Assembly: GCA_029959085.1 (NCBI GenBank)
Contig: JARWIR010000016.1
Coordinates: 10,585,441 to 10,649,440, forward strand
Source of the DNA: Nemophila menziesii
Taxonomy: Eukaryota > Streptophyta > Magnoliopsida > Boraginales > Hydrophyllaceae
Direction: 5' to 3'
DNA: 64,000 nucleotides
Part shown: positions 11,269 through 22,170 of the stretch, piece after piece
Layout of the letters: each line of letters begins with the position of its first letter
Numbering within the stretch: position 1 is the stretch's first letter
The notes under the pieces: model-generated
Told to the model about the DNA's origin: nothing
Seen by the model: the letters and a program-made list of their open reading frames with translations, nothing else
The model's database searches: none
Position numbers and translations under genes: made by a program

Positions 11269-11890
11269 ATGAGAGAATGTGTAAGCATTTCCATTCCGAG
11301 GACCAAACTGAAAGAAGCAATTTCGAGTATATGTTTTGCTGCTCCAAGATGTGCAGATTTAACAGAGTTGCTCCAAGTTCAAATGCTATTTTCTGCAAAA
11401 TATGGAAAAGAATTTGTAGCTGCCGCTAGTGAGCTCCGCCCAGAATGTGGAGTCAATCGTCAGGTAAAATATTTACTCTTCTATTTAATCACACGCATTT
11501 CTATAAATAATATTGTTTAATCTATTGTTTACATTTAACCGAGCTTTTATCAGTTAGAACTCCTCCTCCTGAAGTTAAACTGAAGCTTTTAAAGGACATT
11601 GCTGAAGAATATGAACTAGATTGGGATCCCAGTGTTTCCGAGAATGAATTAACCAAGCCTCATGAAGATTTACTGGTGTGTTTTTCTTTGAAATTCGAAT
11701 TTTTTTCCTTCTATTTGTTATAATCTGACTTTATTTCTGTGTAGAATGGACCTGCACAATAAGTCAGTGGCTCAACAGTACCTTTATCTGAAAAAATTCA
11801 TACCGAGCCTGTGAAATCTGTTCCTATACAAGAAGTATCAAACGAACAATATGATTCGGATGATTTTGAAAAAATTGAAATGATCTATCG
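11269..11890 (+). pseudogene. IST1-like (ESCRT-III regulator) gene fragment
   Basis: Three exon-like pieces match the plant IST1-like family (Vps4/ESCRT-III regulators in endosomal sorting), as I know it. Positions 11269-11463 contain KEAISSICFAAPRCADL and KYGKEFVAAASELRPECGV, ending at CAG|GTAAAA. Positions 11538-11675 contain ELLSVRTPPPEVKLKLLKDI and EYELDWDPS, ending CTG|GTGTG. Positions 11745-11890 start after GTGTAG, with NGPAQ followed by an in-frame TAA. The N-terminal helices of the domain are missing, the second acceptor looks lost and the third piece has a stop, so this is not a working gene. Retained introns show it was copied as DNA. It lies just inside the left end of the candidate Pack-MULE. 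Confidence 0.7.
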
Positions 11891-12429
11891 ATTTATCTAC
11901 ACTATCAAGCTCGTTAGATGGTCCTGTGAGTGCAGCAACTGTAGTAGTTTCTCTTCTTACTTGTATCTGTAAGACGAATTCAAATGTTGTTAATAGTGAA
12001 AATGCAATTAGACATCATATCACATAACTAGTTTAATCTTCTATATATTTGTATGTATCTCCCGAGAGAGAGATAGGAGCTGCACTCAAACCATCTCTTC
12101 AATTTGCACGATTAGTAATGTAGAATATCATGATTGTAGCTTCATTTAATGGTAAATAAACAGAATTGGTCCTTTTTATCTTTTGACCTCTTTGTCAATT
12201 TAGTCCCTTTTCTTTTAATCCTGTTACAAAATTAGTCATCTTTGTGTTTTCAACTACATCATAAGCGTGGATTTAACAATGTGATTTAGTCTTCGCAGAG
12301 ATAAGGGACCAAATAAGTAAATTACCCATTATTCAAGAGTGGTACAAAAGTCATATCTCCCATCTAACTATTTTACGGAACGATTATCTTATGTAGTATT
12401 CTCAGAAAATAATTTATAATTCAAAATAA

Positions 12430-15400
12430 TTTATAATTTGTTAAATTCAAAACGGGTGTATCCCCAATTCTAAAAAACTCAAAAATAGAACTCACGCACT
12501 ACGACAATCGGCGTAGACCCAATTGCTCACAATTTGACAATTACGATGAAACCGGTCGATTTAACGTGTGTAGACCCATTATTATAAAAATCATTATACG
12601 ATTGGTCATTGTCATCTTTCCATGTATAAATTAAATGGGTATATACCCAATTCCAAAATGATATACATACAACCGCCTCATAGTGTGGTTACCAATTATG
12701 TTTTTATATACGAATTGTGAAACATTTGGTCGAGATACACTACTAATGGATTACTACTAGATGTGGTACCTACTACTATCGGTCGAACTGTTATAGTGTA
12801 TTGTACGTACCCCAATGGATATTATACCCAAATAGGTGTATCTTATAACAACATCTTTTAACCACCTTTGGTATATACCTGAATGGGTAAACACCAAGTA
12901 CTGCTTCTAGTTGTTATCTATTAATAGTGTATCTCAACCATATGTCTCACAATTGGTATATACAAACATAATTTGTATACACCAACTATTACATTTCGTA
13001 TTGATATATTATATTGTACGTATACCCAATGGGTATACACCCAGATAGGTATATCTTATAACCACCTCTTGTAAAATAAGAACCTATTATAACCACCTAT
13101 GGTATATATCAATGAGTAAATACCAAGTATCACATCTAGTAGTTACGCATTAGTAGTGCATCTCAATCATGTGTTTCACAATAAGTATATATAGATATAA
13201 TAGGAATATACCTACTAGTACATATCGTAATGTTATAGTGTCTTGTACGTACCCCAATGGATATTATACCCAAATGGGTGTATCTTATTACAACCTCTTT
13301 TAACCAACTTTGGTATATACCCGAATATGTAAACACCAAGTACTGCTTCTAGTAGTAACCCAACAATGGGTGTATACACAAATGTAATAACTAAAACAAT
13401 GGATGCATAACCAAACCCAAAACGACCCAATATATTAGCTATCGGAAGTTCCAAATAAAAAAGTGGGTATACAACACAATGGGTGAATACCAAAACTCAA
13501 TAACGACATAATGGGTGTACACCCACCTTCAATAACGACACCTTTTTTTATCTTTTTGGTAGTATACATAATAAACAAAATGCGTATAAACAAAATGGGT
13601 GTATACCAAAATTCATTACTGACCCAATAAAGTATCTTTCCTAGGCTCCAACTAAACATCATGCCTACACCCTAACACTGGGTGTATAGACAAATTTAAT
13701 AGTACGACCTGTAGTAGTAGGTATACTCCTATTATATCTGTATATACTTATTGGTGACAAAACGGGAGTGCACCCACTCACAATGCTTGACTAGTAATTT
13801 CGAATGGGTGTATACCAAAACGTAGTAATTTCGTATTGATATATTATATTGTACGTACACCCAATGGGTATACACCCAGATAGGTATATCTTATAACCAA
13901 CTCTTGTAAAATAATAACCTCTTATAACCACCTCTGATATATATCAATGAGTAAATACCAAGTATCACATCTAGTAGTTACCCATTAGTAGTGCATCTCA
14001 ATCATGTGTTTCACAATAAGTATATATAGATATAATAGGAATATACCTACCACTACAGGTCGTACTGTTATAGTGTATTGTACGGACCCCAATGGATATT
14101 ATACCCAAATGGGTGTATCTTATAACAATCTCTTTTAACCACCTTTGTTATATACCTGAATGGGTAAACACCAATACTGCTTCTAGTTGTTATCTATTAA
14201 TAGTGTATCTCAACCATATGTCTCACAATTGGTATATACAAACATAATTTGTATACACCAACTATTACGTTTCGTATTGATATATTATATTGTACGTATA
14301 CCCAATGGGTATACACCCAGATAGGTATATCTTGTAAACACCAAGTATTGCTTCTAGTAGTAACCCAACAATGGGTGTATACACAAATTTAATAACGAAA
14401 CAATGGATGCATAACCAAACCCAAAACGACCCAATATAGTAGCTATTGGAAGTTTCAAGTTTAAACAAAATGGGTATATACAACAATAGAAATACCACCT
14501 CTGGTATATAAAAAATGAATAAATACCAAGTATTACATCTAGTAGTTACCCATTAGTAGTACATCTCAATCATGTGTTTCACAATATGTATATACATATA
14601 TAATAGGAATATACCTAGTAATACAGTTCGTATTGTTGTAGTATATTGTACGTAACTAAATGGGTATAGACCAAAATGGGTATATCTTATAACCACCTCT
14701 AGTAAAATAAGCACCTCTTATAACCACCTCCAGTATATACCCAAATGGGTAAATACCAAGTACTACATCTAGTATTTACCCAATAACACCATTAGGAGTG
14801 CATCTTAAACGAAGAAAACCTAGGTATAGTGTTGATATATCTCTCGATGGGTATATACAAAGATCTCTGGATTGGCATATACCAATATCTCTTAACGGGA
14901 ATAAACATATATATATATATACCAAAACTCAATACTGATATAATGGGTGTATACCCAAATTTATAAATCACCCCAATATAGTATCTTTTGTAGTCTTAAA
15001 CTAAATATCATGGATATACACCAACAATGGGTGTATACACACATTCATAATATGACAGACTGGTTGTATACGTAAACTAAAAAACGACCCAATGTAGTAG
15101 CATTCCGAAATTCCAAACAAAAAAATGGGTATACACCACAATGGTTGAGTACCAACATTCAATAACCACATAAATTTAGTATGCCCAACCATACATAAGG
15201 TCACTTGCGGGAAAGATGATCTTGATGGGCGTATGCCCAACAATATATAAGTTCACTTGCTGTAAAGATGATCTTGATGGGCGCATGTCCAACCCTTACC
15301 AATGGGTGTATACCCAAAGGGAAGTTGATGGGCGTATACCTAACCACACATAATGTCAACTACGGAAAGATGATCTTGACTGGCGCACTAACAATAACTC

Positions 15401-16715
15401 GATCATTATTGGTGACCAAACGGGTGTGCACCCACTCATAATGCTTGACTAGTAATTTCGAATGGGTGTATACCAAAACGTAGTTGACGGACATATGCCC
15501 AACTTTACATAAGGTCATTTGTGTGAATGATGATTTTGATGGGCGTATGCCCAATCATTTACAGTGTATACCCAAAAATAAATTGATGAGCGTATACCTA
15601 ACCAAACTTAATCTCGAAGGATGGAAAGATGATGTTGATTGGCGGATGCCCAACTATTTTGAATGGGTGTATACCCAAACGTTGACGGACAACGCGACTA
15701 TTATCAACTAAGTTTGTATATACCAATTGTGAAACATATGGTTGAGATGCACTACTAAAGGTTAACTACTGGATGTGATACTTGGTATTTACTCATTTGA
15801 TATATACCAGAGATAATTATAAGAGATGCTTATTTTACAACATGTGGCTATAAGATATACTTATTTGGGTGTTTACCCATTGGGGGAGTACTTACAATAT
15901 AATATATCAGTACGAACTGTAATAGTGGGTGTATACAAATTATGTTCGTATATACCAATTGTGAAACATATGGTTAAGATACACTACTAATGGATAACTA
16001 CTAGATGCGGTACTTGGTGTTTACCCATTTAGGTATATACCTGAGGTGGTTAAAAAAGGTGGTTATAAGATACACCCATTTCGGTATAATACCCATTGGG
16101 GTACGTACAATATACTATAACAGTACGATCTGTAGTGGTAGGTATATTCCTATTATATCTGTATATACTTATTGGTGACAAAACGGGAGGGCACCCACTC
16201 ACAATGCTTGACTAGTAATTTCGAATGGGTGTATACCAAAACGTAGTTGATGGCTGTATGCCCAACAATATATAAGGTCAGTTTGCGGGAAATATGATTT
16301 CGATAGGCGTACGTCCAACCATTCTGAATGGGAGTTTAACCATACATAAGGTCACTTGCGGTAAAGATGATCTTGATGGGCGTATGTCCGACCATTTCCA
16401 AATGGATGTATACCCAAAAGGAAGTTGATATGCGTATACACAACCCTACATAATGTCAAAGACGGAAAGATGATGTTAATGGACTAGAAATAACTCAGTC
16501 ATTATTGGCGATAAAACGGGTGTGCACCCAATCACAATGCTTGACTAGTAATTTCGACGGGGGTATACCAAAACGTATTTGATGGCCGTATTCCCAACCA
16601 TACATAAGGACACTTGCGGGAAAGATCATCTTGATGGGCGCATGCCCAACTCTTACCAATGGGTGTATATCCAAAGGGAAGTTGTTGGGCGTATACCTAA
16701 CTTCTAATCGACCAT
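12430..16715. repeat. Palindrome-rich minisatellite field
   Basis: About 4.3 kb dominated by short near-palindromes such as TGGGTATACACCCA (13030-13043), TGGGTGTATACCCA (15303-15316) and TGGGCGTATGCCCA (near 15228), set in longer degenerate units. One long unit (13830-14030) recurs around 12960-13200 and 14500-14790. It also recurs in reverse orientation around 15720-15920 and 15950-16150. A second unit of roughly 52-57 bp, with GAAAGATGATCTTGATGGGCG, is tandemly arranged around 15180-15700 and again at 16250-16690. Short open frames here are products of the repeats and not genes. Confidence 0.75.
15180..15700. repeat. Tandem units with AAAGATGATCTTGATGGGCG
   Basis: Several units of about 52-57 bp follow one another, each with a conserved GGTCACTTGCGGGAAAGATG core, a TGATGGGCG step and a near-palindromic TGGGCGTATGCCCA. 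Changes between units are mostly single bases. A second block lies at 16250-16690. Confidence 0.65.
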
Positions 16716-17035
16716 CAATCAAATCAAACAATTAATGCGAAATAACTCTCATAATGTCACGAAACATTAGATATTAATAAAGAGATTGAAATAACTACAA
16801 GCTAAGAGACGAATATTATCAATGATAACAATTTTTTTTCAAATTTCCATGCAAATAAATCTCTACTTTAATACCATGAACTACATAGACAAATTGTTTA
16901 CAAAAGAATTGCATACAAGTCCTTGCGGCTTCTTTTCAAATCAACTCAATCTATACAATACATACCCATCTAACCACAACACCAATTCAACAAATTTTCA
17001 CTCATCCATATCTATCGCAACAGACACAAATTAAA
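16716..17035. other. No recognised feature
   Basis: AT-rich stretch between the palindrome field and the seryl-tRNA synthetase fragment. The short open frame here has no recognisable domain. Confidence 0.35.
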
Positions 17036-17039
17036 ATCC

Positions 17040-17285
17040 ATGCCTCCACATCAATTTTCCGGTAAGCTGGTGCACCTAGATCCTCTGATCCCATGTCAAG
17101 AGTTCTGTTAAGAGACAAATTATCATCTAAATGTTTTATTCGAATAGAAGTGTATATAATCGGTACTTGAAATGAATTCATAGAGATGAGAAGAGATCTT
17201 CGATTTGTATGAGTTCATTGTGAAAAGAATCACTGTCTTCTGGTTTGCATATAACAAACATCTCTACCTTGCTATATTGGTGAAC
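17040..17285 (-). pseudogene. Seryl-tRNA synthetase gene fragment
   Basis: On the minus strand, 17285-17167 reads [20 protein letters not shown] and continues [15 protein letters not shown], stop, IHFK. A 62-bp intron (17166-17105, GTACCG..TTAACAG) follows. Then 17104-17041 reads TLDMGSEDLGAPAYRKIDVE and AW. This order is the class II seryl-tRNA synthetase core around motif 2 and the serine-binding Glu (FRVHQF.K.E..., then LDM.....GAPAYRK.D.EAW). A stop replaces the usual Gly in the SLGIHFK segment, and the expected MPG after EAW is absent. So it is a non-functional capture, copied with its intron. The resemblance to organellar-type enzymes is an impression only. Confidence 0.65.
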
Positions 17286-17299
17286 TCATACTGAACCCT

Positions 17300-18780
17300 A
17301 TAACAAAGTTATCGAACATCATTTTTTAACTGTTATTTAGACTTTCACGGTATAGACGATAAAACGAAGGAAAAGGAAAATAAATTAAAAACCTAATGAA
17401 GGCTGTAACTGGATGCTCATCCACCCACAACTGAAACAACATTGCTGATATTTTAGTATAATATTGTATTTATAGGCGTCTTTGAAAAGGGTCATGTTTG
17501 GTTTAACCTTAGCTTCTCTGGTTCGAGCTCTAGCCCACTGTGAAACTGCTGCATTTTCCGGCTACTCAACATTGAAGAACGATACAGTGCATCGTTTAAG
17601 CACTGCAAAATCCAATGCTTTCCACCTACAAATCAACAAAATGTGGATATCGTAATCATACATGAATGAATTCAACAAAATATATACTTATTACCCAAAT
17701 AATACAAAAACACTTCAATGGAATATAAGAGCCAATAAATAATACATACACTAGAGTGATCAATTACCTAGAGGAATACTTCGGCATTAGCTACTGATTT
17801 GCGTGGCCGTCTCATATAAATCCTAAAGCTTCTTTTGGAAAATGAAAAGAGTCTGCACAAATATATAATATTTAAAAACAAACTATAGGGACCTATGGTG
17901 CAATTAACTAAAACAAATGAAGCACAAAGCAATTACTTCTCCATCCTAAATTTTTCTAGTTTCAAGAGCAGCACCAACAAGAGACCTATTAGAATAGTAT
18001 GTTGTTTCAATAATACAATATAGATTATGTTGCATAGTATAGGGACTTATAGAGCAATTTACTCAAAAAAATTAATACACGAACCTATAGTACAATAAAC
18101 TTGAAAAATAATTATTATGTGCAGTCAACGAAGCATCAAGTGGTAGCAAGAAATTTCATGTCTACTGAAACAAGAAGCAATTACATTGGTACGTGCTAAG
18201 TGGGCCACTGAAGTATCAGATCCCACTATTTTTGTAGAGACCTCGGAAAGCATTTATCCAGCTCAGAATGCACTTTCTGTTTTGCTTTTATTATCTTTGT
18301 CCTCACTTGTTTCCGCAGCTTGAATCATCACGTTGCACCTGAAACAAGTTTTATCAGGTCAAAATCGATATAAATGCACCAAAATTAAGATAACTAGTAA
18401 AGCAAAAACCGCACCTTATTGTTGGATATGTTAAAAAGGTAGCAAAACATTTTGCAACTGCACCTAATACAAAAGCAGATAAATCCTAAAAATCTCCAGT
18501 AGCTGCATTATTGTCATCTTCTTTTATCTACCCCTTCAAGCGTCTATGTCTATCTTTCAATTGATAAAAAACGGTGTACTGCAAAAGTAAAATAAGGTTT
18601 TGATCAATAATCACTAGAACAACTATTCACATTTACTTAAAGCAAGAAGAAGAACTACAACTACCACAACAACCCTAGAATTTATTGACCAAATTCTAAA
18701 TTAATACACCCATTTGAGGATTCAAGAAGGAGAAGACGTACCTTTAATGGGTTTCTGAAGTGGGTTTTGTTTGTTTCTTC
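17300..18780. other. Interior of the candidate MULE, possible further fragments
   Basis: Around 17494-17655 there is a plus-strand frame of 53 codons starting MFGLTLASLV. The same DNA on the minus strand has an exon-like segment after a TTTTGCAG acceptor, starting CLNDALYRSSMLSSRKMQQF. Either could be a third captured piece; I recognise neither. The rest is AT-rich, with no repeat of the palindrome field. Confidence 0.25.
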
Positions 18781-19204
18781 TGTACAGAGGTTTGAAAAGA
18801 GAATTAGTATTGATTAGAATAGGAGGAAATTAAAAAATTTGGAGATCAAGAGAGATTCAGATCTGACGAGGAAGATTTTTTTTAGCTTGTTGGTCTTCTA
18901 CGAGATATGAGATCTTGATTGTTGATGTTGTACGAGAGAAGAGAGAGTTCTAGACAGAGGGATAAGAAGAGAGAGAACAGTGAGAGAAGGAGATGTTACA
19001 GACATCAAGAAGTAAAAACAATTACAGCTAATGTAATAAGTAAAGGCGTGACAAAAGGAGGGCTTGAAATAGGGTGAAATATGAATTTCATCGATCTACA
19101 GAGAAGAGAGAGGGTAGAGGAAGAAGAGAGAGATCAGTGAGAGAGTACTAAAAGCAATTACATCTGTTACAATAAGGAGAGAGGGATTTACTTTTCTTTT
19201 GGTG

Positions 19205-19361
19205 TCTGACATTTGCTGAAGAGAGAGAACGTTTAAACAATGTCAAATTGGTAAATACTTTATCCAGTTTGTGTAGTAACTATACATTTGCACAATTGGT
19301 TTCTATTGGGCCTTAAAACATAGAGTAGTATATGCTCTAGGCCTTTATAATTAATTTCCCC
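19205..19361 (-). repeat. Right terminal inverted repeat of the candidate MULE
   Basis: On the minus strand it begins GGGGAAATTA at 19361 and shares the block order described for the left end. The CT-rich tract continues to about 18840. Confidence 0.5.
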
Positions 19362-19370
19362 TAAATTAAT
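19362..19370. repeat. Candidate 9-bp target duplication, right (MULE)
   Basis: TAAATTAAT, one mismatch from 10684-10692. Confidence 0.45.
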
Positions 19371-19423
19371 TGGACAAATATAAAAAAACCAGAGGGAGAG
19401 AATAAAGAAAAAACTAATTATAT

Positions 19424-20180
19424 GAGCCAATTGTTGATTGATGCCTATTAAAAAACTTATTTAGAAAAAGGTGCCTAAAAAAAAATATTTATTGAAAACA
19501 GCCCCTTTATAATTAACAATTAAAAAATAAGAAAAAAACTAATAAACACGCGCGCGTCCGTGAAATTTTTTTAAAATCGTCATAACTAATTCAAAAAAAA
19601 TCAAAAAAATCAAAAAAAATTATATTTGGATAAATCAAATTAATATTTACGTCTATGATTTTTTTCGGAATTTTCTGAATTTTTTGATTTTTTTTGATTT
19701 TTTTTAATTTTTTTTTTCGCAGACACGAAATTCCATGTTTATAACATGGAATTTCATGTTTGAAACATGGAATTTCATGTTTAAAACATGGAATTTCATG
19801 TTTATTTCACGGTTTAAAACATGGAATTCCGTGTCTGCGAAAAAAAAATTAAAAAAAAATCGAAAAAATTAAAAAAAAATCGAAAAAATTAAAAAAATTC
19901 AAAAAAAATCAAAAAAATTCATAGACGTAAATATTAATTAGATTTATTCAAAAATATTTTTTTTTTAATTTTCTGATTTTTTTTGAATTAGTTAGGACGA
20001 TTTTAAAAAAAATTCACGGACGCGCGCATTAGATGGAATTAATAAAGGTATAGAAAATATAAAGGGGATGTTTTCTATAAATAATTATTTCATTAGGCAT
20101 TTTTTTATAAATAAGATTATTGAAGGCATAAAAAAACAATTAGAGAATTTAAGAAGGATGTTTTCAACAATAACCCCTTA
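19424..20180 (+). mobile_element. Foldback element, copy A
   Basis: It begins GAGCCAATTGTTGATTGATG and ends TTTTCAACAATAACCCCTTA. Its core (19549-20027) is a large inverted repeat. The left arm runs from CGCGCGCGTCCGTGAAATTT to TTCGCAGACACG and the right arm from CGTGTCTGCGAA to AAATTCACGGACGCGCGC. The loop holds tandem palindromes of the AAACATGGAATTTCATGTTT type. There is no coding content. Copies B and C adjoin it. I do not recognise the family; it may be a MITE-like element. Confidence 0.75.
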
Positions 20181-20910
20181 GAGCCAATTGTTGATTGATG
20201 CCTATTAAAAAACTTATTTAGAAAAAGGTGCCTAGGAAAAAATATTTATTGAAAACAGCCCCCTTATAATTAACAATTAAAAAATAAGAAAAAAACTAAT
20301 AAATACACGCGCGCGTCCGTGAAATTTTTTTAAAATCGTCATAACTAATTCAAAAAAAATCAAAAAAATCAAAAAAAATATATTTGGATAAATCAAATTA
20401 ATATTTAAGTCTATGATTTTTTTCGGAATTTTCTGAATTTTTCGATTTTTTTTTATTTTTTTAATTTTTTTTTTCGCAGACACGAAATTCCATGTTTAAA
20501 ACATGGAATTTCATGTTTAAAACATGGAATTTCATGTTTATTTCACGGTTTAAAACATGGAATTCCATGTTTAAAACATGGAATTCCGTGTCTGCGAAAA
20601 AAAAATTAAAAAAATTCGAAAAAATTCAAAAAAATCAAAAAAAATCAAAAAAATTCATAGACGTAAATATTAATTAGATTTATTCAAAAATATTTTTTTT
20701 TTAATTTTCTGATTTTTTTTGAATTAGTTATGACGATTTTAAAAAAAATTCACGGACGCGCGCATGTGATGGAATTAATAAAGGTATAGAAAATATAAAG
20801 GGGATGTTTTCTATAAATAATTATTTCATTAGGCATTTTTTTATAAATAAGATTATTGAAGGCATAAAAAAACAATTAGAGAGTTTAAGGAGGATGTTTT
20901 CAACAATAAC
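20181..20910 (+). mobile_element. Foldback element, copy B (direct neighbour of A)
   Basis: It starts immediately after copy A with the same GAGCCAATTG end and carries the same outer segments, arms and palindromic loop. It is close to copy A in sequence and differs by a few substitutions and by the number of loop units. The direct head-to-tail junction without intervening host DNA points to local duplication rather than independent insertion. Confidence 0.75.
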
Positions 20911-21879
20911 GTTATTGTTGAAAACATCCTCATTAAACTACCTAATTGTTTTTTTATGCCTTCAATAATCTTATTTATAAAAAAATGCCTAATGAAGTAA
21001 TTATTTATAGAAAACATCCCCTTTATATTTTCTATACCTTAACTACCCTTATTATTAAATATATTATTTTATTTTAATACAATATTAATTTTTAAATATT
21101 AAACAAATAATAGGGTACTTCTTTTTCCTCCTCCACCACCACCACCACCACCACCACTATAACCACCACAACCACCACCACCACCACCATGTATGTAACC
21201 ACTACTACATCCACCACAACCATCACCACCTCCACCACAACAACCACCACCACCACCACCACCACCTACTACTACTAATTCCATCGCACGCGCGCGTCCG
21301 TGAAATTTTTTTTAAAATCGTCATAACTAATTCAAAAAAAATCAAAAAATTAAAAAAAAATTATTTTTGAATAAAGCAAATTAATATTTACGTCTATGAA
21401 TTTTTTTGATTTTTTTTTAATCTTTTGATTTTTTTGAATTTTTTTGATTTTTTTTTTCGCAGACACGGATTTTCATGTTTTAAACATGGAATTCCATGTT
21501 TTAAACATGAAATTCCATGTTTTAAACCGTGAAATAAACATGAAATTCCATGTTTAAAACATGTAATTTCGTGTCTGCGAAAAAAAAAATTAAAAAAAAT
21601 CAAAAAAATCAGAAAATTCCGAAAAAAATCATAGACGTAAATATTAATTCGATTTATCCAAATATAATTTTTTTTTATTTTTTTGATTTTTTTTGAATTA
21701 GTTATGACGATTTTAAAAAAATTTCACGGACGCGCGCGTGTGATTATTAGTTATTTTCTTATTTTTTAATTGTTAATTATAAGGGTAATTTTGGGATGGG
21801 GCTGTTTTCAATAAATATTTTTTCCTAGGCACCTTTTTCTAAATAAGTTTTTTAATAGGCATCAATCAACAATTGGCTC
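20911..21879 (-). mobile_element. Foldback element, copy C (inverted, with an insertion)
   Basis: The B/C junction is a perfect inverted repeat of at least 20 bases each side, centred on 20910/20911 (half-site GTTATTGTTGAAAACATCCT). Copy C runs in reverse and ends AACAATTGGCTC at 21879. It is longer than A and B because about 235 bases (roughly 21040-21276), including CCA/CCG-type triplets, are inserted in one outer segment. The arms and palindromic loop (about 21289-21740) are intact in outline. Confidence 0.75.
21127..21270. repeat. CCA-type triplet microsatellite
   Basis: Runs of CCA with occasional ACT and CTA, interrupted at 21187-21210. On the minus strand this gives a Gly-rich open frame, which is a product of the repeat and not a gene. 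Confidence 0.85.
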
Positions 21880-22118
21880 TAAAAAGATGTCCACTTTAGA
21901 TTCAACGTTATTTTTACTCTATTCGAATCCCTGTAAAGTAAAAGTTAAAGTAGAGCATAAAAGTTAAAATTCCTAACTAGAGGTACACTTGCTACATAGT
22001 TCTAAAAACAATTGGGGTAGACATGGCCCATAGCTAGGGAGGACGAAGATAACGATATTGCTAGGTCCATTATAGTTTAAGCGTATTTAGTTACTCTTGA
22101 ATTTTATTCAAGACGCCC

Positions 22119-22125
22119 ATAAATA
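22119..22125 (+). promoter_or_regulatory. Putative TATA box of the peroxidase gene
   Basis: ATAAATA lies 46 bases before the peroxidase ATG. This would give a short 5' leader of about 20 bases. Confidence 0.45.
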
Positions 22126-22170
22126 GAGGTAACCATTTGTTGTTTTCACAAGAGATTAAATTACCCATCA

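Larger units (their letters stand above)
10693..19361. mobile_element. Candidate Pack-MULE carrying gene fragments
   Basis: The two ends are collinear in inverted orientation. Left: GAGGAAATTA, then ATTATAAGGCCTAG, GTTTTAAGGCCTAATAG, GGATAAAGTA and a CT-rich tract. Right, on the minus strand: GGGGAAATTA, ATTATAAAGGCCTAG, GTTTTAAGGCCCAATAG, GGATAAAGTA and a CT-rich tract. Long diverged terminal inverted repeats plus a near 9-bp duplication fit the Mutator-like superfamily. No transposase is visible. Inside are host gene fragments that keep introns (IST1-like, seryl-tRNA synthetase) on opposite strands, and a 4-kb palindromic repeat field. Together this fits a Pack-MULE. An alternative is two unrelated insertions that happen to share end motifs. 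Confidence 0.5.

Noticed and set aside
15180..15700. CRISPR-like array
   Set aside because: The genome is plant. The units are tandem minisatellites without constant repeats and unique spacers.
13233..16731. Many open frames of 60-86 codons on the minus strand
   Set aside because: They follow the palindromic repeat units (for example VYTPIVGLLLEA recurs) and lack splice or domain signals.
20277..20677. Lys/Ile-rich or Phe-rich frames in the foldback copies
   Set aside because: They arise from A/T runs and palindromic loop units.
21099..21284. Gly-rich 61-codon minus-strand frame
   Set aside because: It is the translation of a CCA-type triplet repeat, inside an insertion in a foldback element.
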